From: Periglandula ipomoeae IasaF13
Taxonomy: Eukaryota; Ascomycota; Sordariomycetes; Hypocreales; Clavicipitaceae
Assembly: GCA_000222875.2 (NCBI GenBank)
Contig: AFRD01000027.1
Span: forward strand, 1-64,000
Reading direction: 5' to 3'
Length of the DNA stretch: 64,000 nucleotides
Made by a program: the position numbers and the translations under genes. How positions within the stretch are numbered: the stretch's first letter is position 1; the number at the start of each line of letters is the position of its first letter. Below are positions 48,279 to 59,170 of this stretch, piece by piece. Below the pieces are notes generated by a model that was not told the DNA's origin, ran no database searches, and saw only the letters and a list, made by a program, of their open reading frames with translations.

Positions 48279-51178
48279 TTACTCGTCCTCTTCCATGACG
48301 TTGCGGTTGAAGAAGCCGTGAATTGCTTTCCCTGCAGCTTGACCTACCAGCGGCGCCAATTCAGACTGTGACATGTTGGCCACTTCTCTGATGTTCTCCG
48401 TCTCCAGAACCACGTTTTTGATGTTCTTAGGCGTGATCCCGGGCACCTTGGAGAGCATCTCCTGCGGCTCCTGGTTGAACGCCTGGTCCTCGACACGCAT
48501 GTCCTTGTCGAGACCGGCTTGCACTGCGGCGATGGGATCCGGCTCATCTTCTTGTGCCTTCAGGGACTCGAAAATCTCCGCTGTTTGATATGGCGAGGAC
48601 GACCAGATGATGCGAAGTTTGGGAAACGCCAGCGTCAACAGGACGAGCTTGGACTGTAGATCTGACGAGACATTCGTTGGCACTACGCTATTTAGACTTC
48701 CCGAGAGATCGGCGAATGGCTCGAGCGTGAAAGACTTGTTCTGGTCAAATTCGATGAGAAGCATGGCGTTCTTGTAGTGCTGGAACATGGTCTCTGCTTG
48801 TGTGAACAATCTACCGTCTTTGAACGAGGAGATTAGATCGCTGATGGACTTGCGTTCTACACATATATTGGGCGACAAAACGTAGTCGCCCACAGTGAGC
48901 ATGCACGGTACGATGATCATGGAGCGCCCGTGAAGGAGTGATGGGAGTGAAGATCGGAACTCGCGAACATCCACTACCACGCGTGGAGGTTGGGCTGTAG
49001 CAGCGAGCCGGCCACCACCAGCAATTCGTGTGTTGACCGTTCGTAGGAAGACTTCCTGCGGGTCTTCGATGCCGTGAGGATCAACTGTCATGACGAGAGA
49101 CATGCTTGCACGTTCTTTGATCAGCTTGGTGAAGGCGTCCTTTTCTCGCCGCACCGAGGATAGGTAGCGTTGCTCTTCGACGGACCCCCCGTAGTACATG
49201 AAGTAGACGCGCAAGTTTCTATCATTGTGTGATGATCGATATACTTCCACCCTGCGGATGAAGCTTGCGTCTGGCTCATACATGATGATATAGCGAGGCT
49301 TCACTTCCTCAAGCACGTGTTCGTCTTGGTCACCGTCATAGGCGTGGACGACAATGAGATCCTGCATCTCGTACAAATGAAAGTAGTCTTCCATGTCGTC
49401 AAGAGGATCAGCAATGACCTCATCCTTTTGCTGGGCTTCCTCCTCAGTGATCTGTACTTCAGCCATAAGGTCGGCCACCTCGCCTGGTTTCTCAAAGTAC
49501 TGGGCAATGATGTCAGTCTCTGTTCGACCGGCAGAGACATTCACGTTCCCTCCGCCTCGGACGCGTCTTCTCTTGTTTGACGGGGCCTTGCCGCCTCTCA
49601 TGGATCCGTGACCAGGCCGTGAATCGGCTGCGCCGCTGATAGCCTTTTGGTTCTCTGCGAACAAGGTGGCACTGACTTGAGCGAATTGCCTTTTCCAGTT
49701 CAGGTAGCCACGCAGACGCCGTCTCATCATGAAGGCTGCTGATGGCTTGTGTGCGTCCTCGGCATCATCGTCATCTAGCTTAGCTTGTTTTGCGGTTTTG
49801 GGCTTCACATGCATCGTTTGCAGATAATCGCGTAGTTGTCGACAGGTATCGGTGTTGGAGCACATGATGAGAATTGTTCCGTTAGAATCATCTCTGGCCG
49901 GAGGCTCAAAGTAGAGATCACGGTCAATTTCCTCCAGCACTTCGGCTAATAACGCCCATTTGGGCAGCTCTTCCAAGACTGGCCGCAGGGAGTCAATGTT
50001 ATCACCACTTTGCGAGATCGTCTTTGCATTCGCCGAATATACCCTTCTGCGCGCGGTATCGAAAATTGTTTGCGCAGCATCAAGAAAGAGCCACGGAGAC
50101 TGATTTTGGCGTGTAGAGCCAGGCGGAGGTGAGTGAGCTGCATGAATGGTGTCGAGATGCTGAAGAAATGAGACAGCATCATAGGACAAGACTGATGTCA
50201 GAAGGCCGCGCAAGACCGTCAAGTCATTGACAATCTGACGAGTCTTCCAACTGACCCGATGCCAGTTCGGATCTAACTGCCTCCGAACAATGACATCAAA
50301 ATTCTTCAATAGAGCACTGTCAAGGTTCCAGTCATCCATTTCCAAGCCCGAGTTCCCCTTCTTGAGCTCGTGAATACTGACTTCGACACACTCCATAATG
50401 GCGTTCTGAATATCCTTCATAGAATCTGTCATGGGGACCTCCAACTCAATGACCTCGGCTTTCTTCTTTCCTTCGAGAGACTGCGCTACGGTGACGTGAA
50501 ATCTGGGCCACAGAGAAGCTTTTTTCAGAAAGAGGTTTCGCATCATGGTTGACAGAGGAGAGAATCCGATAGTGAAGGGATCTGGATTGTCTGCGAAAGC
50601 TTTGAGAAAGCCAATTTTGTTCTTTTGTCGGTACACCCGCAGGATGAAAGCCTCCAGGGAGGTAGCAACTACACAATCGGCGTGCAACACAATCAGTCCT
50701 GTTATTGACTCCGGATCCAGTAGCCCAGTGAGAAGATCAACGACCAGGATTCGAGACGTGATGCTGAAAATGCCACCTCCGGCATACATCTTCTCGCGAG
50801 CGCCAACGCTCTGAAAGTCGGTATTGACGACGGTCAACCCACGAGCTTTGGGAGCAGCGCTAATGGCCGCATGCTCGGCCAATGCCTCGCCGATCCACCC
50901 ATTCTCGCGTTCTTCAGCTCCTACTATGACAATGAGGTTGTTTCCAGCCGCATCGTAAGAATGGAGTAAGTTTGTGACGAGGCGCAGAAGCCCTAGACCG
51001 CGGGCAAGCACAACGAGCTCATCTTCTGCCCGGAGCTCTTGGAAGAGGTTCTGCTGGTACTCCTGTGGATTTTGATTAGCTGCCTGCTTCGACTGCAACG
51101 CACAAGATCAATGGACAAGTATGAGATTACCAGAGGCAAGGAGAGCTTGACTGGTTGCGGAGCATTGTTTGTCGACAT
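48279..51178 (-). CDS. RAD1: DNA repair endonuclease Rad1 (XPF)
   Basis: Exon 1 is 51178-51131 (16 codons ending VKLSLPL). A 68-base intron (GCTAATC branch, CACAG acceptor) leads to exon 2 at 51062-48279, giving 943 residues. The join reads SLPL-EYQQNLFQELRAEDEL, the conserved XPF start. The N-terminal half is the inactive helicase-like domain (LARGLGLLRLVTNLLHSYD, GLIVLHADCVVATSLEAFIL). The nuclease has VGDYVLSPNICVERKSISDL at about 740-760, the GDX(n)ERKXXXD active site, intact. Tandem helix-hairpin-helix motifs lie near 880-935 (LSKVPGITPKNIKNV). Rad1 pairs with Rad10 (ERCC1) and cuts on the 5' side of lesions in nucleotide excision repair and single-strand annealing. A nearer acceptor (51093) would give a 38-base intron and an odd N-terminus; I rejected it. 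Confidence 0.95.
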
Positions 51179-51949
51179 GCGGGCAACCGTCGGCGCTGAC
51201 GACGATGAGGTTGTATGAGACCGTGAAGTTTGACGTGGTGTGACGAGCTGCATGCGCACCAAAGGTCGACAGAGGTGGCGTCTTTGGGGCCACTGCGATG
51301 TGCAGCGGGTGTTTGTCAGTTGGCTGGGTGCTGTAATAGCAGCCTGTAGCTGGGGCTGTTCAGGTGGAACTCGGGACCCAGGCCGCCATGGGCATCGACC
51401 CAGGACAACTAGACGCACTTGAAGCCAGTCTGGTTGATACTGAGCTAAGTCACTGATACCCCGCCGTCTATGCCCGAGTTGTCTTTTCATGGTCATTAAT
51501 CGATGGCTTCATTTTTCCAAATAGTCGTAGGAACCCGCGGGATTATGCATAACATCTTGGAGAAACGACAGGCCCGGGTAGCTCACCCGATTGGCTGTGC
51601 CAACCTTTGGAGCACATCTCGAAACCGGGAGACTTACGTAGATCTGGTCGCACCAGATGGCAAGAGAGCATGAAAAAGGCTTGCGCCTCGGGAGAGAATC
51701 AAAACGCTAAAACCAATCACCGTTGGCGCCTGCCCATCCGATGCCTTCTCTTGATGGTTGGTTGCAGGCGGGCCGACGTCATCTATCGATTTGCACCCGC
51801 GTGAGAGGACCGGAGGCTTCGTCCAAGTATAACTTAAAGGCACACCACGAGAATGCGCTCCGTCCCCGATTCACCTAGAATTTCAGTCACCAACAAATAC
51901 ATAAGACACAACATCACTTCTGATTTGCATAGCTACGTCTCTAGTTATC
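51179..51949. other. Divergent promoter region, RAD1 and small gene
   Basis: About 0.77 kb between divergent start codons. No domain in any frame. Confidence 0.45.
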
Positions 51950-52243
51950 ATGGATTCCAAGAACCAGAACAAGGGCAATGACGTACGTTCCGCAGTCTTC
52001 GAAACCGTCTTGCACAGTCGCACTGTCGCAGATGGACAGGCTCCTTCAAATTACTGACACTAACATGGAAATCAACAGGGCGAGAAGGAATTTTCCATCC
52101 AGCCCATCAAAGAGGGTGGAAGCGTCGATCCCAAGTTCGCAGCGCACCAGGCGCACCCCGGCCCTGCCGTGACCCAGAACATGCCTGCTCACGAGGGTAG
52201 CAAAGACGACCGTCAGGCGAGAAAGGTAGAGCTGAACAAATAA
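51950..52243 (+). CDS. Small hydrophilic disordered protein, function unknown
   Basis: Exon 1 is 51950-51982 (11 codons, MDSKNQNKGND). A 96-base intron (GTACGT donor, ATTACTGAC branch, CAACAG acceptor) leads to exon 2 at 52079-52243, giving 65 residues. The protein is highly charged and polar with no hydrophobic core: GEKEFSIQPIKEGGSVDPKF, then HPGPAVTQNMPAHEGSKDD and a basic tail ARKVELNK. The codon use, splice signals and start context support a real gene. Composition resembles stress-induced small fungal proteins, but no motif proves it. Function not assigned. Confidence 0.65.
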
Positions 52244-53304
52244 ATGGGAATAGAGTGGACATAGGGAATGAGCTGCAGGCGGGTTTACGAAGCTACGAGA
52301 CCGATGGCTTAAGATGATGCGTCTTACTGTAAGATAATTGAATTTATGAATCGCAGTTCGTATCCCCCTCATCACATCACTAGCATCACTGATGGTTTCT
52401 GGCTCTGGCTGCTACCTCGCTTGATAAATGACATGACGAGCGACAATAAAATCGTATGTGACAAGATCTCGAGCCCTGTGTGCGCTTCCATTTGGCCCGT
52501 CCTCGTTCTGCAGACAACCAATGAACCTATGGACACGAAACGCGCACGTTGGCCGCTGAGCCAGACGTACTCATGCTGGAGGAGGCAGCATTATGCGGCG
52601 ATGACGCCAGCAGTGACAGTTCCTGGGGGCGCGTTGACGTGGCTGTGCGGCGAATTGCAGTGTCACTGGTGGCTGGAGCCGCTGGTGCTGATACCGGATG
52701 CTGCGACTCCAGCTCCAGTCAGTCTGGTGCCTTCCACTCACAGCCAAGCCCAGCCCAGCGAGGCCCAGCCCGGGTGTCCCTCCCTCCCCTCTCACCCGCC
52801 GCACCACCGTAATTATCGCTTCCCTGACCGGCGGAGTGGGACTCTGCCACCATTGACAGGCACGTCCAGTCTGGTCCCAGAACCTCGTACCAACCGTCCG
52901 CCGTCAGGACACACCAGCACAAACCAGCACACACACACTTGGATTCTCCGACCGACAACCCTCACGCCGCTCGTGAGACCAATTCTCCTCGGTCAACAGA
53001 CGAATTGCTCGCCCTCGAGAGTCGCCGCATCCTCAGGCCTGACGAGAAGCACCCTGCGGCTGCTTCGACCGCCCGACACAGACGTCACCGGAACAAACGG
53101 CTGCCTGTACAAGGCGCCAAGCTGCCCAGCCAGTTTGTTGCTACAACTGACCTCCGCTGCGGATGAGGAGAACGGGCCATGCTTAAGCGCCTTTCAACAA
53201 CTGCTGCTCATCTCCTCAAAGGAAGGACACACGTCTCATGTCTTGGGCCACAGTGAGACATTATCTTCACCTTCTCCCTCGACAAACCCCTGCCCACGCA
53301 CACG
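52244..53304. other. Promoter and leader of the WASP gene
   Basis: About 1.1 kb, GC-rich and C-rich toward 53300, with a CA repeat near 52926-52942. A 324-codon plus frame (52346-53320) overlaps the WASP start codon in another frame and has no domain; I treat it as chance. Confidence 0.45.
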
Positions 53305-55243
53305 ATGCCGTCCATTCTGAACGACGACAACAAGGACACCGTCAAGCGGTTCGTCCCCAAGCAATCCAACAAGATCCAGGCAGTTGCCGTGGCTAGACTA
53401 TATGTCGCATACCCGAACAGATCAAAATGGACATATTCCGGACTACAGGGCGCCATCGTTCTGGCCAACGACCTGGTCGGCAACACTTACTGGCTTAAGA
53501 TGGTGGATATCTCGGTAGGTGCACATAGTACTCAACTCGACACGAGCCTCAAAGCTTAAATAGTCACGAAATCCAACGAAATTCGAACGTCGCTAATTGC
53601 TTTTGTCTCTGCCAGCCTTCCAACCGCGGTGTCATCTGGGACCAAGAGATATTCGATACCTGGCGTTACAGCCAAGATCGCACTTTCTTTCATACCTTTG
53701 AGCTGGAGGACTGTTTGGCAGCGCTGAGCTTCGTTGACGAGAAAGAGGCCAAGCAGTTCAAGAAGAAGATGGACGAACGAGAAAAGAATGCCAGCAGAGC
53801 GACGAGATCGACGCCATTCGGAGGGGGCTCACAACCTGTGCACAAGCATAGCCTTTTGGGAGGGCTTTTCGGCCACCGACACTCATCTGCTCCCTCGCCT
53901 ACCGAGTCGAGGCATTCTAACGTTCCGCCACCTTCTTTTCACCATTCGCCGACTTCTTCGCAAAGTTTCAATGGAGGGTTTGCGCCTTCACAGTTCCCGC
54001 TGCTCGATGCCTTTGACCCCTTGTGGAGGGAGCATTTTGGCCAGGACCTCACAGATAAGGGTCTCACCGATGACTTCATCAAGGACAACCAAGAATTCAT
54101 CGTCGACTTCTTGCGAGAAGAGCAGAATAAGGCAAATAATCCGTCGTCTACACCGCCGCCGCCAGCACCACCTACGAATGGAGGAGAGGCAAAGTCCGGC
54201 CGAGCACCACCACCTCTTCCACCCGCATCAACAGCGTCCTCGACGAAAAGAGGAGCGCCTCCTCCACCGCCAGCACCGAGACGATCTGGGAAAGGCGACG
54301 GACCAGCAAAGGAAGAGAGCCCTCCACCACCACCCTCTCCTCCTCGCCCGAAGTTCAATGCTCCTCCGCCTCTACCAGATGCCGGCAAGTTTGCCCACGT
54401 AGAGCAGCCCAAGCGAAAGCCAGTATCAACGCCAGCACCGGTATCACACCCTGGCCCTCCACCGCCTCCTCGACCTGGCAAGACACCAATCGAGCCGGAG
54501 AACTCAAGTCATAGGTTCAGTGTGCCTCCTGCTTTCACCGGGCAGCGAGTTCCTCCTCCAACACCCAGTCGCGGCCCGGTACCGCCTCCCCCTCCCCCTC
54601 GAGCCAACGATTCTCATTCAGCACCTCCTGCTCCTCCACCATTGCCTCCAAAGGTACCAGTTGGAAATGCTCCTCCGCCTCTTCCACCGTCGAGCTCACG
54701 ACCTGTGCCGCCTCCTCCCTCAGCTGCCAGTCTTCCTCCACCACCGCCGCCTCCCCTCCCCCTGCCTTCTGGCAGCGCTGCTCCTCCTCCACCTCCTCCA
54801 CCACCGCCAATGCCACAAGCTGGTGCTTCTGCTCCTCCTCCTCCGCCGCCTCCTCCACCGAACCGCGACTCAGGCTACTCATCAGGCGTTCCCGCGGCGC
54901 CCTTACCCGCAGCAGACAAGGGCCGATCGGCCATGCTGGGAGACATCCAAAAGGCAGGTGGCATCGCTTCCCTCAAGAAAGTCGACAGGACACAAATCAG
55001 AGACCGCAGTGCTGCCCAAGTCGGAGGAGCATCTGACTCTGGCGCGGCTGGTCCACCAGCTGGAGCTGTTCCTGCAGGCGGCGGCGGTATGGCTGATGCC
55101 CTCGCTGCTGCGCTCAAGAAGAGAAAGGATAAAGTGAGCAAGAGTGGTAAGTTTCGCAATCTACATGCAGTCTATTTTTGACATTGAAAGACCTTACTAA
55201 TCTCTTCGCAGATGACGAAGGTGACGATGACGACTGGGACTAG
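53305..55243 (+). CDS. LAS17: WASP homologue Las17, actin nucleation promoter
   Basis: Three exons (53305-53514, 53616-55146, 55212-55243) give 590 residues. The WH1 domain spans about 10-120 (AVARLYVAYPNRSKWTYSGL, NTYWLKMVDIS, FFHTFELEDCLAALSF). A conserved fungal segment (WREHFGQDLTDKGLTDDFIK) lies near 200-240. Residues about 245-490 are a proline-rich region with many PPPPP runs for profilin and SH3 partners. A WH2 motif follows (GRSAMLGDIQKAGGIASLKK, about 505-525). The last exon adds the acidic Arp2/3-binding tail DDEGDDDDWD with its essential Trp. Las17 activates Arp2/3 at cortical actin patches for endocytosis and tip growth. No CRIB motif is evident, as in yeast Las17. Confidence 0.93.
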
Positions 55244-56169
55244 GGGACCCTTGACGAACGGCATAGCAAGGCAGTCAACACAGTGTAGTGGGTGCTACAC
55301 TAGTTGGCCCAATTTGACACAACGCCATGTTTGACGCGGACGAGGCTGTATATAACTGGGACACGGAATGGAGGTGTTTGTGTGAAGGCACGCAAATGGT
55401 CAGTTGAACATGACATTGGAGATGCCATGACCTGTTCGTCTCAGAATACTGTTGTCTTGTGTGATGCCATGGTCACTATCAAAGTTTCAACAATACTCGT
55501 ACTACGATTCAGATAAGAGTGAGGAAATTCAACGAGTTACTGTCCGGCTCAGTCCTGTCGGTGGTATCATTGCGTGTAGATGAATCACTGGTGAGCAGGA
55601 TGAGGCCACGAAAGAAAGATTTAGAATGCCATGACGCAAGTTACTCAGATTCATCAAAATAAAAATGTAAAGAAGACAACAAAGTAGCAAGGTTTTGCTT
55701 GACAAAATGAACCTTTCTAAGAAAACATGACAGATGGACGCGCCGTGACGTCTCTCCCACCACGGCGGTCCCCAAAGCTCCACTTCTGCTACAAGGAACT
55801 GTCGCGGGACCCGAGGGACGCAGCCCATAAATAATGAATTCGGCACCTCCATGTGCTGGTTCCCAAGGGGTTGAGAGAGAAGACAGTATAGATAGAATGT
55901 GTTTTGTGCCCACAGACTGACGGGGATGACAAGCATCCCTGTCGTGCACAAACGCAAGTCGGTATAGAAACCCCGCAAGGAGATACGCCGAGAAGTATGA
56001 AAAGGCAGAAAGTGTGGCCAGCCCTGTTTTCCCTTTTCCATGCTGTTTATCTTCTAAAGACCAGGGCATTAGTCGATATGTTGTTAATATCAGACCGATG
56101 CCTCGACCTTGTGTGTGCTCTGCCGACAGTAGCGTGACGATGACGGCAAAAGAAAAGACGAGGAGGTGT
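55244..56169. other. Convergent 3' region, LAS17 and eIF1A
   Basis: About 0.9 kb between stop codons. Overlapping minus-strand frames (170 and 198 codons) have no domain and lie in the expected 3' sequences. Confidence 0.45.
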
Positions 56170-57039
56170 TTAGATGTCGTCAATGTCAACCTCCTTCTTC
56201 TTGTCGTCCTCGTCAGAGTCCTCGTCGGAGTCAGCATCGCCGAACTCGAAGTAAGCCTCTCCGTCCTCGCCTTGGCCGAACGTGTCAGTCTCGTTGATCT
56301 TGGCGTGTTCGGGCAGCTCTCCGTATGACTTCAGAGAACGTGCCTCGTCGGCAGTGTACTTCAAAATGACGTCGCCCTTGTTGTCTTGGAAATCACGGAG
56401 GGACAACAGGATGATATCTCCCTGGTTGATCCAGACCTTCTTTCGCATCTTGCCACGGATCTGTTCACGAAATAGTTAGCAATGAACAGGCAATATTTCG
56501 CGGTAGCTGTGACTGAATAACTATGGCGGCCGATTTTTCAGCTTGAAAGCTTCCATAATCGCCCCACGCTTTCATCTCCGTCCTCGACGGGAGCTGAAGA
56601 GGGGTTCTCTATTGTGTTTGCCCATACGCCATCGATAGTCATACGCATGCACGAGCTGGGCGTGAAAATATTCAGGATAAACATACGTTGGCAAGACGTT
56701 TGCTGCCGTCGAAGCAAAGGGCTTCTAGACGTCCGTTTCCGAGCATCTTGATGACTTGAGCGTACTCCTGGCCGTCTTCCTTGAAGGTCAACTCACGACG
56801 CTGGTCGTCGTTCTCCTTGGTACCTCGTCTGCGGTTCTTGCCGCCCTGTTATTTGAATCATGTTAGCAACGGCTGCATGACTTTCCTAAAGCTCTTCTGG
56901 GTCATCGCCCTTCGGGTATTGAGAGCGAGGGGCACACCTAGACAAGCAAAGGCGCGCGCAATAGCGGGGGCGGGGCAAGATGGGCGGACATGGATGGGTT
57001 TTCGTGTTGCGAACGTACCTTTCCCTTGTTCTTCGGCAT
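56170..57039 (-). CDS. TIF11: Translation initiation factor eIF1A
   Basis: Three exons (57039-57019, 56845-56687, 56460-56170) give 156 residues. Exon 1 encodes only MPKNKGK. The basic N-terminus continues GGKNRRRGTKENDDQRREL, followed by the OB fold (FKEDGQEYAQVIKMLGNGRL, CFDGSKRLAN-IRGKMRKKVW, INQGDIILLSLRDFQDNKGD) and the acidic C-terminal tail ending KKEVDIDDI. eIF1A binds the A site of the 40S subunit, promotes scanning and start-codon choice, and contacts eIF5B by its DIDDI end. All regions are present and length is normal. Introns are 173 and 226 bases, longer than the local norm. Confidence 0.95.
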
Positions 57040-58018
57040 ATTTGCTTCTGGTGATGGAGATGCGCTTTATATCGGTGCAGGAGGTGTCGAGCTGCGTTTG
57101 CGCGCAAGGGAATGGGTCTGGATGAGATCGGGGAGTCCTTGGCCAGACGAGGTTTTGAGGTGGAGGGTTGGTGTTGCGGAAGGAGAAACGGTGTGTTTAT
57201 GAACCTGGCCAAGTTTTACAGTAGGCGCTTCCGTCCGTGGTGCTGTGGGGGCTTTTCAACCTCGAGCGCTTCGCACGAGGTAGCGTGGAGTCACGCATCT
57301 CTGTAGGCACCTTGGGAGCATGAGCGAGTGCGTCAAGGACTCTGTGCTTCCAGACATTCTACTTGGCCCGCGTATGCATGCAGTCGGCATAGCATGGACG
57401 AATTAAGCCTAGATCCTCCGCCACTCGCGCTGGGTAAGATTTTGTTTTCTGATATCCTGTTCATTTTTGGTCAGTCAAACAGATGTCACGGTCTGACGTT
57501 GGGCCTTTGTGCGTGCTTCACCCGCGATGACTCAATGGGTGGGTTGTTGTGGGCTGCCCAAAAAAAAAATAATTCGGCCCACATCGAAGGGAACGGGCGT
57601 CAGATCCCATGCCTCACGCCACCATAACGGTGCGTTAGCTAACAATCTGTTTCTGACCTGAGTCTATGCGCAACAGGGAGTACTCTTCTAACAGAAATGT
57701 ATCAAAGAAGCTACCTTCTACCAGCGAATCTGACCCAAGGAGCTCAAGTCAGTCCCCGGTCAGTGCCTGATGTCTTCCCGTTCAGTACCTAGGTAGCCAT
57801 CGACTGGCACCAGCAACAAACTGCAAGCCAACAGAACCTGCGTTACATTCAACGTATTACAAGGCCGCCCGAAACGAACTTTCTCTATCAGGCTTGCTCG
57901 ACTACGGCCAAAACGCTTTCGCATTGAGGCTCCTCCTTGACCCTGTATCGCCCAAGCTCCCTTCGCCTCATATGGTGTCTACCATGAGAGTTGGAACAAT
58001 CACCGACTTGGATCCTGT
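57040..58018. other. Divergent promoter region, eIF1A and unknown mitochondrial gene
   Basis: About 1 kb between divergent starts, with an A9 run near 57560. No coding feature supported. Confidence 0.45.
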
Positions 58019-58732
58019 ATGGCGATAGCCAGAGCTCCATGGCGACCTCTGGTCTGTGCCTTGGAACTTCACAGGGCGTCAGCGCAATGCCTCTCCATGT
58101 CTCTCCCACGCTTGGTTCACGTTGCCACGAGAAGCCCGCCGAGCAATAAACCCAAAAACAACAACCCAAAATCCGTGAAACGATTCATCCCCGAAGATGT
58201 CAAGCGATTCGTGAAACCGGATGGCAAGCTCCTGACGACCCGTGAAAGTCGCGACTTCCTCGTCAGACACGACCTTGAGCCTGACAATGGGCGAATGATA
58301 CGATTCTCAGCAGGTTCAGAGCTATCCCGTCTGGGGTCAGACTTCAATGCCACATTCGCGTACAGCCCTAAACATGTCATTCACCCTTACGACCTGCGCT
58401 TCTTCGAACCCCGTGGCCATCCAATGGCCCCCGTAAAACGAGGCAAATACGCGCGAAAACAACAAGAACAGCCAATGTGGATTATGGTGACTGGTGTCGG
58501 CGGCGCGTCAAACGTCGTCCGAACCTTCACACAGAGGCGGTTGACACGGTCTGTTTACGAGGCTCTGGGGAAGCTTGGCTATCGAGCATCACCTCGCAGA
58601 CCTAACGTTGACAAAATTCGGGGGACTCTTTGGGTCACATTGCACAATCCTGCCAAGGCTGCTGGGCAGTCCCCAGAGCGATTCGGACGAGTAGTTGCCG
58701 ACTCTCTACTAAAGTATTGCAGTCGCCAGTAG
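58019..58732 (+). CDS. Conserved-looking protein with mitochondrial targeting signal, unknown function
   Basis: A single exon of 237 residues. The first 40 residues have many Arg, Ala, Leu and Ser and no acids except one Glu (IARAPWRPLVCALELHRASA), as in a matrix targeting sequence. The mature part is basic and has well-ordered stretches: FIPEDVKRFVKPDGKL, FNATFAYSPKHVIHPYDLRF, GKYARKQQEQPMWIMVTGVG, and GRVVADSLLKYCSRQ at the end. Codon use and freedom from stops support a gene. The basic charge suggests an RNA- or ribosome-associated mitochondrial protein, but I recognise no family. The start is the first ATG. The gene ends 438 bases from the convergent lyase/peptidase gene. Confidence 0.7.
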   Translation: MAIARAPWRPLVCALELHRASAQCLSMSLPRLVHVATRSPPSNKPKNNNPKSVKRFIPEDVKRFVKPDGKLLTTRESRDFLVRHDLEPDNGRMIRFSAGSELSRLGSDFNATFAYSPKHVIHPYDLRFFEPRGHPMAPVKRGKYARKQQEQPMWIMVTGVGGASNVVRTFTQRRLTRSVYEALGKLGYRASPRRPNVDKIRGTLWVTLHNPAKAAGQSPERFGRVVADSLLKYCSRQ

Positions 58733-59170
58733 AGATGCCGTATGGCAGTTGCCGTTCCTGTAGAGTTCGGCGGCGAATGAGGCGTAAGATCACAATAGAC
58801 GACACTCTCGACTCTTCCTGCGGAGTCCAACATGCCACTTGTTTTATGAGCGGCGATGTAAGACCAATTGTAATTAGCATGATACCCCATGATAGCTCTT
58901 CTAGATTTCAATGTTCGATTTGAATGCCCTTCTTTCATGCCCGTAGATGATGCATGATCTATAACGCGCCGTGTACCTCAACATATCAATATCCAAGGAA
59001 ATACTCGCGGGCATGAGACAACACGTTCGCGAACTCCTGCTAAATATGCCCAGATGCGCCTTCCTTACTTGCTCAATCAAGCGAGTAGTTTCCTCAAAGC
59101 ACCGTTTCAGACACTCCAACGAACGGTCTCGTTCCAAATATGGGAGAGGATGAATTGGCAGATCCTTCTT
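58733..59170. other. Convergent 3' region
   Basis: 438 bases between two convergent stop codons; nothing further seen. Confidence 0.5.

Noticed and set aside
51063..51130. Alternative 38-base intron at the RAD1 start (acceptor 51093)
   Set aside because: Too short for a fungal intron and inserts residues absent from the XPF start; the acceptor at 51063 gives the conserved SLPL-EYQQ join.
52346..53320. 324-codon plus-strand open frame before LAS17
   Set aside because: It overlaps the LAS17 start in another frame, lies in GC-rich promoter DNA and contains no recognisable domain.
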